Source: Aquabacter sp965279295 | GTDB taxonomy: Bacteria; Pseudomonadota; Alphaproteobacteria; Rhizobiales; Xanthobacteraceae | Reading direction: 5' to 3' (one strand) | NCBI GenBank assembly: GCA_965279295.1 | Contig: CBDIHQ010000018.1 | DNA: 64,000 nt | Made by a program: the position numbers and the translations under genes | Notes under the pieces: generated by a model | Databases searched by the model: none | The model's input: only the letters and a program-made list of their open reading frames with translations | Told to the model about the DNA's origin: nothing | Shown here: positions 25,317 through 34,374 of the stretch, in pieces | How positions within the stretch are numbered: position 1 is the first letter of the stretch | How the letters are laid out: each line of letters opens with the position of its first letter

Positions 25317-26411
25317 CTACGGATTGGTCTTCTGCGGCGGCGTGCCTGGGCTTTCGGTCAGCACTGTCCCGTTGAGCGCGTCCATCGTTGCCTGGAAGAT
25401 CACCTTCACGCCCTTTTCGTTCGGGTGCCAGTCGCCGGGCAGGATGTAGTCCGGGCGATGCGCTCGGAGGTTGGTCATCGCCGGGTCCGAGGTCAGATTG
25501 TAGAAGGTGATGTCGTTCGCGCTGAAAAACGCGCCGGCCTGGCGCATGAAGTTCATCGTCGGGTCCAGGTCGCTCGCCGGGTCATTGTAGTCGACCCAGC
25601 CGGTATAGATCACGACCAGCTTCGCGCCGCAGGCGGCCGCCGCCGTCTTCAGGCGAAGAAACGTCGCCTGGCCCTTCGCCACGGCGGTCTTCCGGACGCT
25701 TTCGTCCTCCATGTTGAAATGAGGGAACTGCTGGCCGGAAATGTCTCTCTGCGGCTGGCTCCGATAGAAGGCCGCCTTGATCAGGGCCAGGACCTGGGAA
25801 TGCTCGGAGACGAAATTATAGAGGGGCAGCTTGTTCAGGAATGTCTTGAGCGGGTCCTTCTGGACCTTCTCGGGTGTCAGTTTTCCGTTCTCAAAGGCGT
25901 ACAGGCCGCTGCGGAAGGTGCGGGCGATGTCGTCGGAATTAAGGAAGGCCAGCACAATCTGCGGCTTGATGTCGGTGCAGTAATTCTCGACATATTTGGT
26001 GTAGTCCGCCGTTCCCCACCCCGCCGCAGCGGCGTTGATGAACTGATAGTTGCGGTACTTGTCCTGTAGCATGTCGACATAGGTCGCGCCGTCGGCAATC
26101 AGCCAGCCGAAGGTGAACGAATCCCCGAGCACGAGCACGCGCGGCTTTCGCTCAATTTCGCTGACCGGGTGCGCCAGCAGCCGGTCGTGATACTTGCCGA
26201 AGTGATAGACGACGGATGTGCCGAAAAACTGGTGCTGGGAATGCCCGCTGTCCTTGTTGAGCAGAAGCCCGGTATCGTCCTGAACGCGACTCGTCCCAGT
26301 GAGATTTTGTGGTGCAACAATTCGTATAAATACTTCGCTTATGAGGATTGAAGCAAAAATCGCAACAACAACCAGAGCGATCACCTGAATCGCAGATTTA
26401 ATTGAAGTCAT
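25317..26411 (-). CDS. membrane-anchored SGNH/GDSL-type hydrolase
   Basis: An N-terminal transmembrane helix (residues 8-30) anchors a 330-residue SGNH-fold domain. Block I is LVLGDSFTFGWL with the Ser near residue 94. The catalytic Asp-His pair is in GDWHPNEKG near residue 322. Such proteins often add or remove acyl groups on surface glycans; the substrate here is unknown. The gene is visibly richer in A+T than its neighbours, especially in its 5' part. It is downstream of a DUF2142 gene on the same strand, and a joint role in an envelope polymer is possible. Confidence 0.75.
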   Translation of the reverse strand: MTSIKSAIQVIALVVVAIFASILISEVFIRIVAPQNLTGTSRVQDDTGLLLNKDSGHSQHQFFGTSVVYHFGKYHDRLLAHPVSEIERKPRVLVLGDSFTFGWLIADGATYVDMLQDKYRNYQFINAAAAGWGTADYTKYVENYCTDIKPQIVLAFLNSDDIARTFRSGLYAFENGKLTPEKVQKDPLKTFLNKLPLYNFVSEHSQVLALIKAAFYRSQPQRDISGQQFPHFNMEDESVRKTAVAKGQATFLRLKTAAAACGAKLVVIYTGWVDYNDPASDLDPTMNFMRQAGAFFSANDITFYNLTSDPAMTNLRAHRPDYILPGDWHPNEKGVKVIFQATMDALNGTVLTESPGTPPQKTNP

Positions 26412-26499
26412 GTTTTTTCTTTCAAGCCACAGATGTTCGCGCGGTGTAAATGTCGTTAGCTCAACGTAAAATCATCTCTAACTATCAAGCCCAAGCGGC

Positions 26500-27972
26500 T
26501 TATTGCAAGTAGAAGGCGCGCGTCACCGCGCCCGGTATGACCAGGATATCGAGAGCGGCAACCACCAACGGTGCCGCGAGAAGCACCCGCGCCGGGAGGC
26601 GGGTCCACCCGCCGCCCATTAGGGGAACGGCCACGGCGAGCATGGGGAGCAGGGGCAGGAAATACCGGCCCTGCGTGCCCTCGGTGAGCGGCGCGCCCAC
26701 CCGCGTCCAGGTGACGTAATGGGAGAGATAGATCGCACAGAGCGCCATGAGGACGGCGAGAAACAGCAATGCGCTTTCCGTGAGATGCGGCCCCCACGGC
26801 TTTGCCGGTGGCTGCTGACGCGTCGCGTCGGAGACCAGCGCGGCTCCGAGTGCGCAGGTCCAGAGCGTATAGACGATGACCGGCAGGGGGGTGTTCACCC
26901 AGCCCAGCATCCCGATCATCTGGCGCTGAAGGCCGCGCTCGAAAATGAAGGTGTTCAGGGGAATGGTGAGGAGCCGGAGCGGCTCGGCCAACAGCACCTT
27001 CATCTGCGCGGAAGGGTCGAGCGCCGCGAAGAAGGCCGGCCGAGGACCGGGCCAGAGCGGGCCGGCCTCATAGGTCGCATCCAGTAGGGGGATGGTGGCG
27101 ATATGGGCCACAGTCGCCACCCAGGCAGCGGTGGCCGCTACGATTGCCGCGATCAGCCCCAGGCGAACCGCGAACGCCGAGCCGAAAAACCCCGCGCGGC
27201 TCCAGGGAAACGGGAGGATCAGGAGGGCCGCCAGCGGGACGTAGGGCGGCTTTGCCAGGGCGACCGCGCAGATCAGTAGCGCCGACACCGCCACGCGGGC
27301 CGGAAGAACGTGGCTTGCGGAGGCTCGCTCCTTTACCGCGTTCCGCGCCATGAGCGCCGCCGCGAGCGTCGCCGAGACGATCATCAATCCATCGGGATTG
27401 ACCGAACTGGCGAGGAAAACCGAGATCGGCACCGCGAGCGTGCAGAAGATGACCCCCTGGCCGCGCGGCGCATACAGCAGCGCCAGCATGCCCAGTGCCG
27501 TGAAACAGAGCAGATTGACCACGCGCACCGCGAAAACCGCTTGATAGGGCGAAAGCCCGATCTCCCGCCCAACCCCAAGCGTGAGTGCGGCCGGGACATA
27601 GAAGGTCGGGAAATAGGTCGCGATCGCGCCGGTGCTGTAAAACGCGGGGCCAGCCCACGTCTGGGCTTTTGCCCGGTCAAAATCTTGCGCCCCCAGCTTC
27701 TTCTCGGGGTCGAGTTCGGCAAGCATCTGCGCCAGCCCACGATCCATCAGCGCGCCCCGGACCTGCTGCACGCGGCCATCCGACCGGGGCGCCTCCTCGA
27801 TCCAGCCCATGATGATGCCGCGCGAGAGCGAGTCCGCCCGGATGAGGTGAGCGTAGGCGTCGGGGATCTGCGAAACCGGAAGCAGCGAAAGAAGGGTCAG
27901 CGACAAAGGCAGAGTGGCCAGAGCGAAGACCAACGGCAGGAAAAAACGGCGCGTATGCTCGGAGGTATTCAA
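26500..27972 (-). CDS. DUF2142-type polytopic membrane protein
   Basis: This 490-residue protein has about ten to twelve hydrophobic segments. An early extracytoplasmic loop carries PDAYAHLIRADSLSRG, the signature region of the DUF2142 family. The fold resembles GT-C glycosyltransferases, so a role with lipid-linked sugars is plausible but not shown. The start is TTG 27972, supported by AGGAAGGGG upstream at good distance. It precedes the SGNH hydrolase gene by 88 bases and may be cotranscribed with it. Confidence 0.7.
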   Translation of the reverse strand: MNTSEHTRRFFLPLVFALATLPLSLTLLSLLPVSQIPDAYAHLIRADSLSRGIIMGWIEEAPRSDGRVQQVRGALMDRGLAQMLAELDPEKKLGAQDFDRAKAQTWAGPAFYSTGAIATYFPTFYVPAALTLGVGREIGLSPYQAVFAVRVVNLLCFTALGMLALLYAPRGQGVIFCTLAVPISVFLASSVNPDGLMIVSATLAAALMARNAVKERASASHVLPARVAVSALLICAVALAKPPYVPLAALLILPFPWSRAGFFGSAFAVRLGLIAAIVAATAAWVATVAHIATIPLLDATYEAGPLWPGPRPAFFAALDPSAQMKVLLAEPLRLLTIPLNTFIFERGLQRQMIGMLGWVNTPLPVIVYTLWTCALGAALVSDATRQQPPAKPWGPHLTESALLFLAVLMALCAIYLSHYVTWTRVGAPLTEGTQGRYFLPLLPMLAVAVPLMGGGWTRLPARVLLAAPLVVAALDILVIPGAVTRAFYLQ

Positions 27973-28017
27973 CGTCCGCCCCTTCCTGCGCGCACTGGGC
28001 GCCTCATGCTGCGAGGG

Positions 28018-28386
28018 CTAGCTTCCCGAAGGGCGCGTGACAATAAAAACCGCGAGCAAGGCGAACACGATGCCAAGCCCGATCAGCAAGAAGTCGGGCG
28101 CGCCGAAATAATAGGACCCGGACCAGGTGCCGACGAAGCTCGACAGCGCGAGCAGCTTCACGGGCAGGGGGATGGCGCCGGTCTCCTGCCAGCGCCGGAC
28201 GCTGGGGCCGAGATAGCGGTGGTTGAGAAGCCAGGCCTCGAAGCGCGGCGAGGTGCGGGCGAAACACCACGCCGAAAGGATCAGGAACACGGTGCCCGGT
28301 AGCATCGGCACCACCATCCCGATGGCGCCGAGGATGAGGAACACGATGCCCACCGCAAACAAGGCTTTGCGCCAGATTTCCTGCAT
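28018..28386 (-). CDS. DUF454 (YbaN-type) small membrane protein
   Basis: This 122-residue protein has three or four transmembrane helices. The DUF454 pattern is visible: VGIVFLILGAIGMVVPMLPG near the start and a central RFEAWLLNHRYLGPSVRRW. The family's function is unknown. It lies eight bases downstream of recG on the same strand, so it is probably in the recG operon. Confidence 0.8.
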   Translation of the reverse strand: MQEIWRKALFAVGIVFLILGAIGMVVPMLPGTVFLILSAWCFARTSPRFEAWLLNHRYLGPSVRRWQETGAIPLPVKLLALSSFVGTWSGSYYFGAPDFLLIGLGIVFALLAVFIVTRPSGS

Positions 28387-28394
28387 CGCGTGCC

Positions 28395-30488
28395 TCAGCC
28401 GGCCGAGAGGAGGCGCATGGCGGCATCGCGCCCATGCAGATAAAGCAGCGTGCGGATGGCCTCGCTGCCCGGCTCGGAGAGCCACGGGTCCTGCTTGAGA
28501 ATGCGCGCGCTGGCCTCCCGCGCGGCATCCACCAGGGGGGCGTGAAATTCCAGCCGCGCCACCTGGAAGCCGGGAAAGCCGCTCTGCCGGGTGCCGAGAA
28601 CGTCGCCTTCGCCGCGCAACCGCAGATCCTCCTCGGCGATGGCGAAGCCGTCTTCGCTGGCCCGCAGCATGGCGAGGCGGGCTTTCGCGGTTTCTCCCAG
28701 CGGCCCGCGAAACAGCAGCAGGCAGGTGGAGGGCTTGTCGCCGCGCCCCACGCGACCGCGCAATTGGTGAAGCTGGGCGAGGCCGAAACGTTCGGCATGC
28801 TCCACCACGATGAGCGTGGCGTTGGGCACGTTCACACCCACTTCGACCACAGTGGTCGCCACCAGGATGCGGGATTCGCCGCTGGAGAAGCGCGCCATTG
28901 CGGCGTCTTTCTCGCTGCCGGACATGCGGCCGTGGACAAGATCGACACGCGGCCCGAAGCGGGCCTTCAGTTCCGCATGGCGCTCGGTGGCCGCGGCGAG
29001 GTCCGAGGTGTCGCTTTCCTCTACGAGAGGGCAGATCCAATAGGCCTGTGCGCCGCCCTCCAGTGCCCGGCCTACGGCGCGCGCCACTTCTTCCAACCGT
29101 TCAAGCGAGATGGCGCGGGTATCGACCGGCTGGCGCCCCGGCGGCTTCTCGCGCAGTTCGGAACTCGCCATATCGCCGAACAGGGTGAGAACGAGGGTGC
29201 GCGGGATCGGGGTGGCGGTCATCAGCAGCATGTCGGCCGCTTCGCCCTTGCGCGAGAGGGTGAACCGTTGCTCGACGCCGAACCTGTGCTGCTCGTCCAC
29301 GACGGCGAGCGCGAGGTCCGCGAATGCCACATCGGGCTGGATCAAGGCATGGGTGCCGACAAGCAGTCCGGTGCGGCCGGCGGCAAGATCATCCAGGATG
29401 GCGGCACGGGCGCGGCCCTTCTCGCGCCCGGTAAGGATCGCGGTGCCGATCCCCGCCGCAGCGGCGAGGGGCGCGATGGTCTCGTAATGCTGTCGCGCCA
29501 GAACTTCGGTGGGCGCCATCAAAGCCGCCTGACGTCCCACTTCGATGACGCACGCAGCGGCCAGCAGCGCCACCACGGTCTTGCCGGATCCCACGTCCCC
29601 CTGGAGCAGGCGCAGCATGCGCTTGTCCGAGGCGATGTCGGCGCGGATGTCCCGCAACGCGATCTCCTGCGCCCCAGTGAGGGCGAAGGGGAGTGCGCCG
29701 CGCAGCCGCGCGACCAGCACGCCATCGCCCGCGCTCGGACGGCCGCCGACCTCTGTCTGGCGCGCGCGCACGAGGCCGAGCGTCACCTGGTGCGCCAGCA
29801 ATTCCTGGAATGCCAGCCTGCGCCATGCCGGTCCGGTGGGCTCGATGTCGGGGATGTCCGCCGGGCGGTGGACGCGCAGGAGGGCAGCCTTGAAATCCTC
29901 CCACCTTTCCGCTGCGAGGATATCGGAAGGAATCGCTTCCGGTAGATCGGGCACGCGCGCCAACGCAGCTTCCATGGCGCGCCGCACCTGCCCGCCGCCC
30001 AGCCCTTCGACCAGGGGATAGACCGGCTCGATCGGCGCAAGCTTGGCGAGGCCGGCGGCATCGAGCACACGGTCCGGATGCGTCATCTGGCGCATGCCGT
30101 CGTAGAGGGTAATCTTCCCGCACAGCCAGCGGGTGGCTCCTACCGGCAACAGGCGCTCAATGAATGCGGGATCGATTTTGAAATGCGTCACCACCAGATC
30201 GCCGGTGGCGTCGCTGACGAAGGTGCGGTGCGGCGCGCGCCGACCGGAGGGGGCGGGGCTGTGGCCGTCCACCCGCACCTCCAGCGTGACCTCGGTTTCA
30301 GGAAGCGCATCTGCGATGGTCGGGCGTGCGCGGCGATCCACAAAGCCGGACGGGAGGTGAAACAGCAGATCGATGACGCGCGGCGTCTCCCGCTCGAGCA
30401 AACGCGCGAAGGGGCGTTCCATCTTGGGGCCGATCCCCTTGAGCGTCGTCAGGGGCGCAAACAAGGGGTCAAGTATGGCGGGGCGCAT
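28395..30488 (-). CDS. recG: ATP-dependent DNA helicase RecG
   Basis: RecG remodels stalled replication forks and Holliday junctions. The N-terminal wedge domain contains the OB fold (about residues 60-170). The helicase core carries GDVGSGKTVVALLAA near residue 297, VVDEQHRFG (DEQH box) near 396, and the C-terminal HQLRGRVGRG motif VI. ATG 30488 starts MRPAILDPLFAPLTTLKGIG, the usual N-terminus, and gives 697 residues. The open frame upstream is non-coding extension. Confidence 0.96.
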   Translation of the reverse strand: MRPAILDPLFAPLTTLKGIGPKMERPFARLLERETPRVIDLLFHLPSGFVDRRARPTIADALPETEVTLEVRVDGHSPAPSGRRAPHRTFVSDATGDLVVTHFKIDPAFIERLLPVGATRWLCGKITLYDGMRQMTHPDRVLDAAGLAKLAPIEPVYPLVEGLGGGQVRRAMEAALARVPDLPEAIPSDILAAERWEDFKAALLRVHRPADIPDIEPTGPAWRRLAFQELLAHQVTLGLVRARQTEVGGRPSAGDGVLVARLRGALPFALTGAQEIALRDIRADIASDKRMLRLLQGDVGSGKTVVALLAAACVIEVGRQAALMAPTEVLARQHYETIAPLAAAAGIGTAILTGREKGRARAAILDDLAAGRTGLLVGTHALIQPDVAFADLALAVVDEQHRFGVEQRFTLSRKGEAADMLLMTATPIPRTLVLTLFGDMASSELREKPPGRQPVDTRAISLERLEEVARAVGRALEGGAQAYWICPLVEESDTSDLAAATERHAELKARFGPRVDLVHGRMSGSEKDAAMARFSSGESRILVATTVVEVGVNVPNATLIVVEHAERFGLAQLHQLRGRVGRGDKPSTCLLLFRGPLGETAKARLAMLRASEDGFAIAEEDLRLRGEGDVLGTRQSGFPGFQVARLEFHAPLVDAAREASARILKQDPWLSEPGSEAIRTLLYLHGRDAAMRLLSAG

Positions 30489-30608
30489 GGCCGGGAAGGT
30501 GGCCGAGCGCGGGTGGCTCCGCAAGCCCTGTTCGGTCCCTGCGCGGCGTGAGAATTCTGGTATCCTGATCACCGGCCACGATGCGGCTTTGGCAGGTTCG
30601 GGGCTTTC

Positions 30609-31262
30609 ATGGAGCATACGCAAGCGGAGGACACGGAGCGGGCGGCGTTCGTCCGGGGGCTTCGCCGACGCGGCGCAGGCGATGCGCTGGTTCTTCGCGC
30701 CATGGAACTGGTGCCCCGCGCGTTGTTCGTGGACCCGGTATTGCGGCAGCACGCCTATGACGATGTCGCGCTTCCCATCGCCTGCGGGCAGACCATGTCG
30801 CAGCCGAGCGTGGTGGTGGAGATGACCGAGGCGCTCGCTGTCAATGCCGAGCATCGCGTTCTCGAAGTGGGAACCGGCTCGGGATATCAGGCAGCGATCC
30901 TCGCCCACCTCGCATCCGAGGTGGTGACGCTGGAACGCTATCGCACCCTGGTGAGTGAGGCTCAGGTCCGCTTCCAGGTGCTAGGCCTGCGCAATGTGAC
31001 CGCCATCGCGGCTGACGGGCGCGGCGGCGCTCCCTCCCGCGCACCGTTCGACCGCATCATGATCACCGCTGCGATTTCCGAAGTGCCCCAAGCCCTGTTG
31101 GACCAGTTGCGCATCGACGGCATCCTCGTCGCGCCGATTGGTGATGCTGCATCCGTGCAACAGCTCACGCGCTTCGTGAAAAGCGCCGGCGGCATGAGTG
31201 CCTCGTTACTGTCTGACGTGCGGTTTGTGCCGCTGCTCTCTGGAGTATCGGCGACGTTGTGA
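30609..31262 (+). CDS. pcm: protein-L-isoaspartate O-methyltransferase
   Basis: PCMT repairs isoaspartyl damage in aged proteins by SAM-dependent methylation. The SAM motif VLEVGTGSGYQAAILA lies near residues 84-99. The preceding catalytic loop DVALPIACGQTMSQP is characteristic. The length of 217 residues is normal. In many proteobacteria the order is surE-pcm-nlpD; here surE is absent, recG is divergent, and a lipoprotein hydrolase gene separates pcm from the nlpD-like gene. Confidence 0.95.
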   Translation: MEHTQAEDTERAAFVRGLRRRGAGDALVLRAMELVPRALFVDPVLRQHAYDDVALPIACGQTMSQPSVVVEMTEALAVNAEHRVLEVGTGSGYQAAILAHLASEVVTLERYRTLVSEAQVRFQVLGLRNVTAIAADGRGGAPSRAPFDRIMITAAISEVPQALLDQLRIDGILVAPIGDAASVQQLTRFVKSAGGMSASLLSDVRFVPLLSGVSATL

Positions 31263-31353
31263 ACGCTGGGGCAGGGCGGCTGCTCACGCGATTGCCGATT
31301 GCGCCACCCTTTACGCTCCTCTATCGACCTCGGGTGGGGGAGGAGAGCTTGGT

Positions 31354-32625
31354 TTGAAGCGTCGCGGCTACGTCATGGCGGGCATCGCCTTCGCACTCGC
31401 GAGCCTTGGGCTCACGGCCTGCGCGAGCCGGCCCGCAGGCATCCTCATTCCCATTGCAGCGACTGTTCCGGGCGCCAGCCGGGTCGAGATGCTCGTTGCC
31501 ACGACGCGCGCCACGGTCACGGGCGGCGATCTCTACGGCGGCGACCGAGGGCTGGATGCCGGCTTCGCAGAAATCACCGTGTCGATTCCCCCGGACAATG
31601 TGCGCACCATCGGCGAGGTCCAGTGGCCCAAGAGCGTGCCGGGCAATCCGGCCACGGATTTCGTGACGCTCAACGCCGATGTGGTGACGCAGGAGCAGGC
31701 CAAGGCCTGGGTCACGAAGAAGATCGCCAAGACCCCCAAGCGCCAGGCGCTGGTGTTCATCCACGGCTACAACAACCGCTTCGAGGATGCCGTCTTCCGG
31801 TTCGCCCAGATCATCCACGATTCGGGTGCGGACGTAATGCCGGTGCTGTTCACCTGGCCCTCGCGCGGCAGCCTGCTGGCTTATGGCTATGACCGGGAGA
31901 GCGCGTCCTATTCCCGCGATGCGCTGGAGCGCCTTCTGACGGTTCTCGCCAAGAGCCCGGATGTAGGGGAGATCACCATTCTCGCCCACTCCATGGGCAA
32001 TTGGGTGACGCTCGAAGCCCTCCGCCAGATGGCGATCCGCAACGGGCGAATCCTGCCGAAGATCAAGACCGTGATGCTGGCGGCGCCGGATGTGGACGTG
32101 GACATCTTCCGCACCCAGATGGCCGATTTCGGCCCGAAGCGGCCGGATTTCGCGGTTTTCGTGTCGCAAGACGACCGCGCCCTTCAGGTGTCGCAGCAGG
32201 TGTGGGGCTCGAAGGCGCGCCTCGGACAGGTGGACCCTTCGGTCGAGCCATACAAAACAATGTTCGAGACAGACAAGATCACCGTGCTCGATCTGACGAA
32301 GCTGAGAACCGAGGACCAGCTCAACCACGGCAAGTTCGCGGAAAGCCCGGAAGTCGTGCAGATGATCGGCCGCCGCCTGGCGGAGGGGCAGAAGATGACC
32401 GACGGCCGCGAAGGCGTGGGCGACCGCATCATCCAGGTGACCAGCGGTGCCGCGGCGAGCATCGGCACCGCTGCCGGCGTCGTCATCTCGGCGCCTGTCG
32501 CGGTGTTCGATCCCAACACACGCGACAATCTCGGCGCCCAGGTGGAGCAACTCGGCTCCAGCGTCACCAACACCGCCGGATCGACCGGGCGGCTGCTGAC
32601 GACGCCTCCGACCAAGCTGCAATAG
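31354..32625 (+). CDS. lipoprotein alpha/beta hydrolase (DUF900 family)
   Basis: The start is TTG 31354, seven bases after a strong GGAGGAGAG. It gives a charged KRRG start, a hydrophobic stretch and a lipobox LTAC, that is, a clean lipoprotein signal. A downstream ATG at 31375 would lose the positive charges. The hydrolase domain shows LVFIHGYNNRFEDA near residue 135 and the nucleophile elbow AHSMGNW with Ser near 213, typical of DUF900 (Pfam Abhydrolase-like). The substrate is unknown. The roughly 100-residue tail is low complexity. It lies between pcm and the nlpD-like gene. Confidence 0.85.
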   Translation: MKRRGYVMAGIAFALASLGLTACASRPAGILIPIAATVPGASRVEMLVATTRATVTGGDLYGGDRGLDAGFAEITVSIPPDNVRTIGEVQWPKSVPGNPATDFVTLNADVVTQEQAKAWVTKKIAKTPKRQALVFIHGYNNRFEDAVFRFAQIIHDSGADVMPVLFTWPSRGSLLAYGYDRESASYSRDALERLLTVLAKSPDVGEITILAHSMGNWVTLEALRQMAIRNGRILPKIKTVMLAAPDVDVDIFRTQMADFGPKRPDFAVFVSQDDRALQVSQQVWGSKARLGQVDPSVEPYKTMFETDKITVLDLTKLRTEDQLNHGKFAESPEVVQMIGRRLAEGQKMTDGREGVGDRIIQVTSGAAASIGTAAGVVISAPVAVFDPNTRDNLGAQVEQLGSSVTNTAGSTGRLLTTPPTKLQ

Positions 32626-32755
32626 GGCGCGATTTGGGCTGTGACATAAATGTCGCGCTACCGTAATGAATTTAAGCATTTTTGCGGCATTTAAGCCCGT
32701 GTTTACTCGCTCCAGCTTTACTCACGTCATGTTCGTTGCGTGCGAGTGCCCTCAC

Positions 32756-33919
32756 ATGCCTTCCAATTTTAAGACCGCGGGAAATAGCGCTTTTTCGAAG
32801 CTTGCCCTGGTCGGGCTTGTCTCGAGCGCGCTTGCTGGATGCAGCTCAGACTCGACACGCCTCACTTCGTTGTCGAGCCCCTATCCACCTTCGACGCAGG
32901 GTTCGCCTGAAGTCACCGGTTCGCTCGGCGCTGCGCCGACCGCGCAGGTGGAACGGGCGCCAATCGGTGCGCCCCAGATGGCATACCCCCAGGCTGCCGC
33001 GCCTTCCGGTCCTCCGGTGGCCTACGCGCCAACCAATTATTCCGCCCCGGCGGCCACCTACACACCCGCCCCGGTTCATGCCGCCGCGCCGGCCGCGCCG
33101 CGTGTCTCCGGTGTTGCTCATGTGGTGGTCGGCGGCGAGACCATGGCCTCGGTGGCGCGCTCCTACGGCACCACGCCGGCGGTGATCGCAACAACGAACA
33201 ATCTGCAGCAGAATGCGCCGCTTCGTGTCGGGCAGACGCTGATCGTGCCCTCTTCGATGGGCAATCTCGCTCAGTCAAAGCCGGTGCCGGCTGTTGTCAG
33301 CGCCAAGCCGACGACGGTTGTTGCCGCTGCTCCGCTCGCGGCGCCGGTGGCTGCCCCTGTGGCTCCTGCCGCGCCCAAGAGCGCGCCGGTTCAGGCGGCA
33401 ACCTTGGCGCCTGCCGCCGCGCCGGCAACAGCAGCCGTCGCGCCGGCAAAGCCTGCCGCGCCTGCGGCGGCAGCGCCCAAGGTCGCCGCTGCCGCCGCGA
33501 CCGAAGATGCGGATGATGCGCCGCGCGCTGCCGGTTCAGGCCCGCAGTTCCGCGCTCCGGTGCGTGGCCGCGTGATCTCCGGCTTCGGCCCCAAGCCTGG
33601 CGGAGCCCGCAACGATGGCGTCAACTTCGCCGTGCCGGAAGGCACATCGGTCCGCGCCGCCGAAGACGGCACCGTGGCTTATGCCGGGAACGAATTGAAG
33701 GGTTACGGCAATCTGGTGCTGATCAAGCATGCGGATGGCTATGTGACGGCCTACGCTCATAACAGCGAAGTCATGGTGAAGCGCGGCGACACGGTGCGGC
33801 GCGGCCAGATCGTCGCGAAGGCCGGTCAGAGCGGTGGGGTCAACACCCCGCAGCTTCACTTTGAAATTCGCAAGGGTTCGCAGCCGGTCGACCCCAGCCA
33901 GTACGTGGCCGGTCTCTGA
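32756..33919 (+). CDS. nlpD: NlpD-like lipoprotein: LysM plus degenerate LytM (M23) domain
   Basis: A lipobox (SALAGC) is followed by a Pro/Tyr-rich linker and a LysM peptidoglycan-binding motif at about residues 120-165. A long Ala/Pro stretch and a C-terminal LytM/M23 fold (about 265-385) follow. The first zinc-ligand motif, normally HxGxD, reads NDGVN, so His and Asp are lost. The later histidines (YAHNSE, QLHFEIR) remain. As with NlpD and related activators, it is probably a non-catalytic activator of cell-division amidases. Several in-frame ATGs exist upstream (32666, 32729); 32756 gives the best lipoprotein signal. Confidence 0.85.
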   Translation: MPSNFKTAGNSAFSKLALVGLVSSALAGCSSDSTRLTSLSSPYPPSTQGSPEVTGSLGAAPTAQVERAPIGAPQMAYPQAAAPSGPPVAYAPTNYSAPAATYTPAPVHAAAPAAPRVSGVAHVVVGGETMASVARSYGTTPAVIATTNNLQQNAPLRVGQTLIVPSSMGNLAQSKPVPAVVSAKPTTVVAAAPLAAPVAAPVAPAAPKSAPVQAATLAPAAAPATAAVAPAKPAAPAAAAPKVAAAAATEDADDAPRAAGSGPQFRAPVRGRVISGFGPKPGGARNDGVNFAVPEGTSVRAAEDGTVAYAGNELKGYGNLVLIKHADGYVTAYAHNSEVMVKRGDTVRRGQIVAKAGQSGGVNTPQLHFEIRKGSQPVDPSQYVAGL

Positions 33920-33945
33920 CCTGACGTTCTTTCGAGGATTGATAG

Positions 33946-33971
33946 ACGGCCGGCTCACGCCGGCCGTTTTT
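33946..33971 (+). terminator. intrinsic terminator after the nlpD-like gene
   Basis: A 9-bp stem ACGGCCGGC/GCCGGCCGT with loop TCAC is followed by a T run, 27 bases after the stop codon. Confidence 0.9.
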
Positions 33972-34021
33972 CGTTGGCTCGGGCCAGTGGCTGACTGTGG
34001 CTCTCTCGCCATCTGCACAAA

Positions 34022-34048
34022 CAAAAAGGGCGCCCCGAAAGGCGCCCT
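34022..34048 (-). terminator. intrinsic terminator of rpmG
   Basis: The stem AGGGCGCC/GGCGCCCT with a six-base loop has a T run on the - strand. It lies about 40 bases past the rpmG stop codon. Confidence 0.85.
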
Positions 34049-34089
34049 GTCAGTCACGATGAACCATTAAAAGTTAAGGTGAGCCATGC

Positions 34090-34257
34090 TCACTTGATCT
34101 TGGTCTCGCGGAACTCGACGTGCTTCTTGGCGACCGGATCGTACTTCTTGAGCACGATCTTGTCGGTCTTGGTGCGCGAGTTCTTCTTGGTCACATAGAA
34201 CACGCCCGTGTCCGCGCTGGACAGGAGCTTGATCTTGATGGTTGCAGCCTTGGCCAT
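34090..34257 (-). CDS. rpmG: 50S ribosomal protein L33
   Basis: This 55-residue basic protein begins MAKAATIKIKLLSSADTGVF and continues YVTKKNSRTKTDKIVLKKYD, an unmistakable L33. It lacks the CxxC pairs of zinc-binding L33, so it is the zinc-independent (C-minus) form. It lies alone between a terminator pair and an MFS transporter gene on the same strand. The sequence just upstream of the ATG (34258-34374) must contain its promoter unless it is read through from upstream. Confidence 0.97.
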   Translation of the reverse strand: MAKAATIKIKLLSSADTGVFYVTKKNSRTKTDKIVLKKYDPVAKKHVEFRETKIK

Positions 34258-34374
34258 AATTCCTAAATCCTGGTGCCGCTGGCGTGCCCGAGGCAGCGCG
34301 GTATCAAAGGTAGTCGCACGCGCTGCCAGCGCGGCGGCTCGTGGCGCGGAAATTCCTTCATTCGCCCCGCTTTG

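Noticed and set aside
31321..32679. 452-codon - strand open frame opposite the lipoprotein hydrolase
   Set aside because: His/Arg/Gly-rich antisense frame without motifs. The hydrolase frame has a signal peptide and a catalytic elbow.
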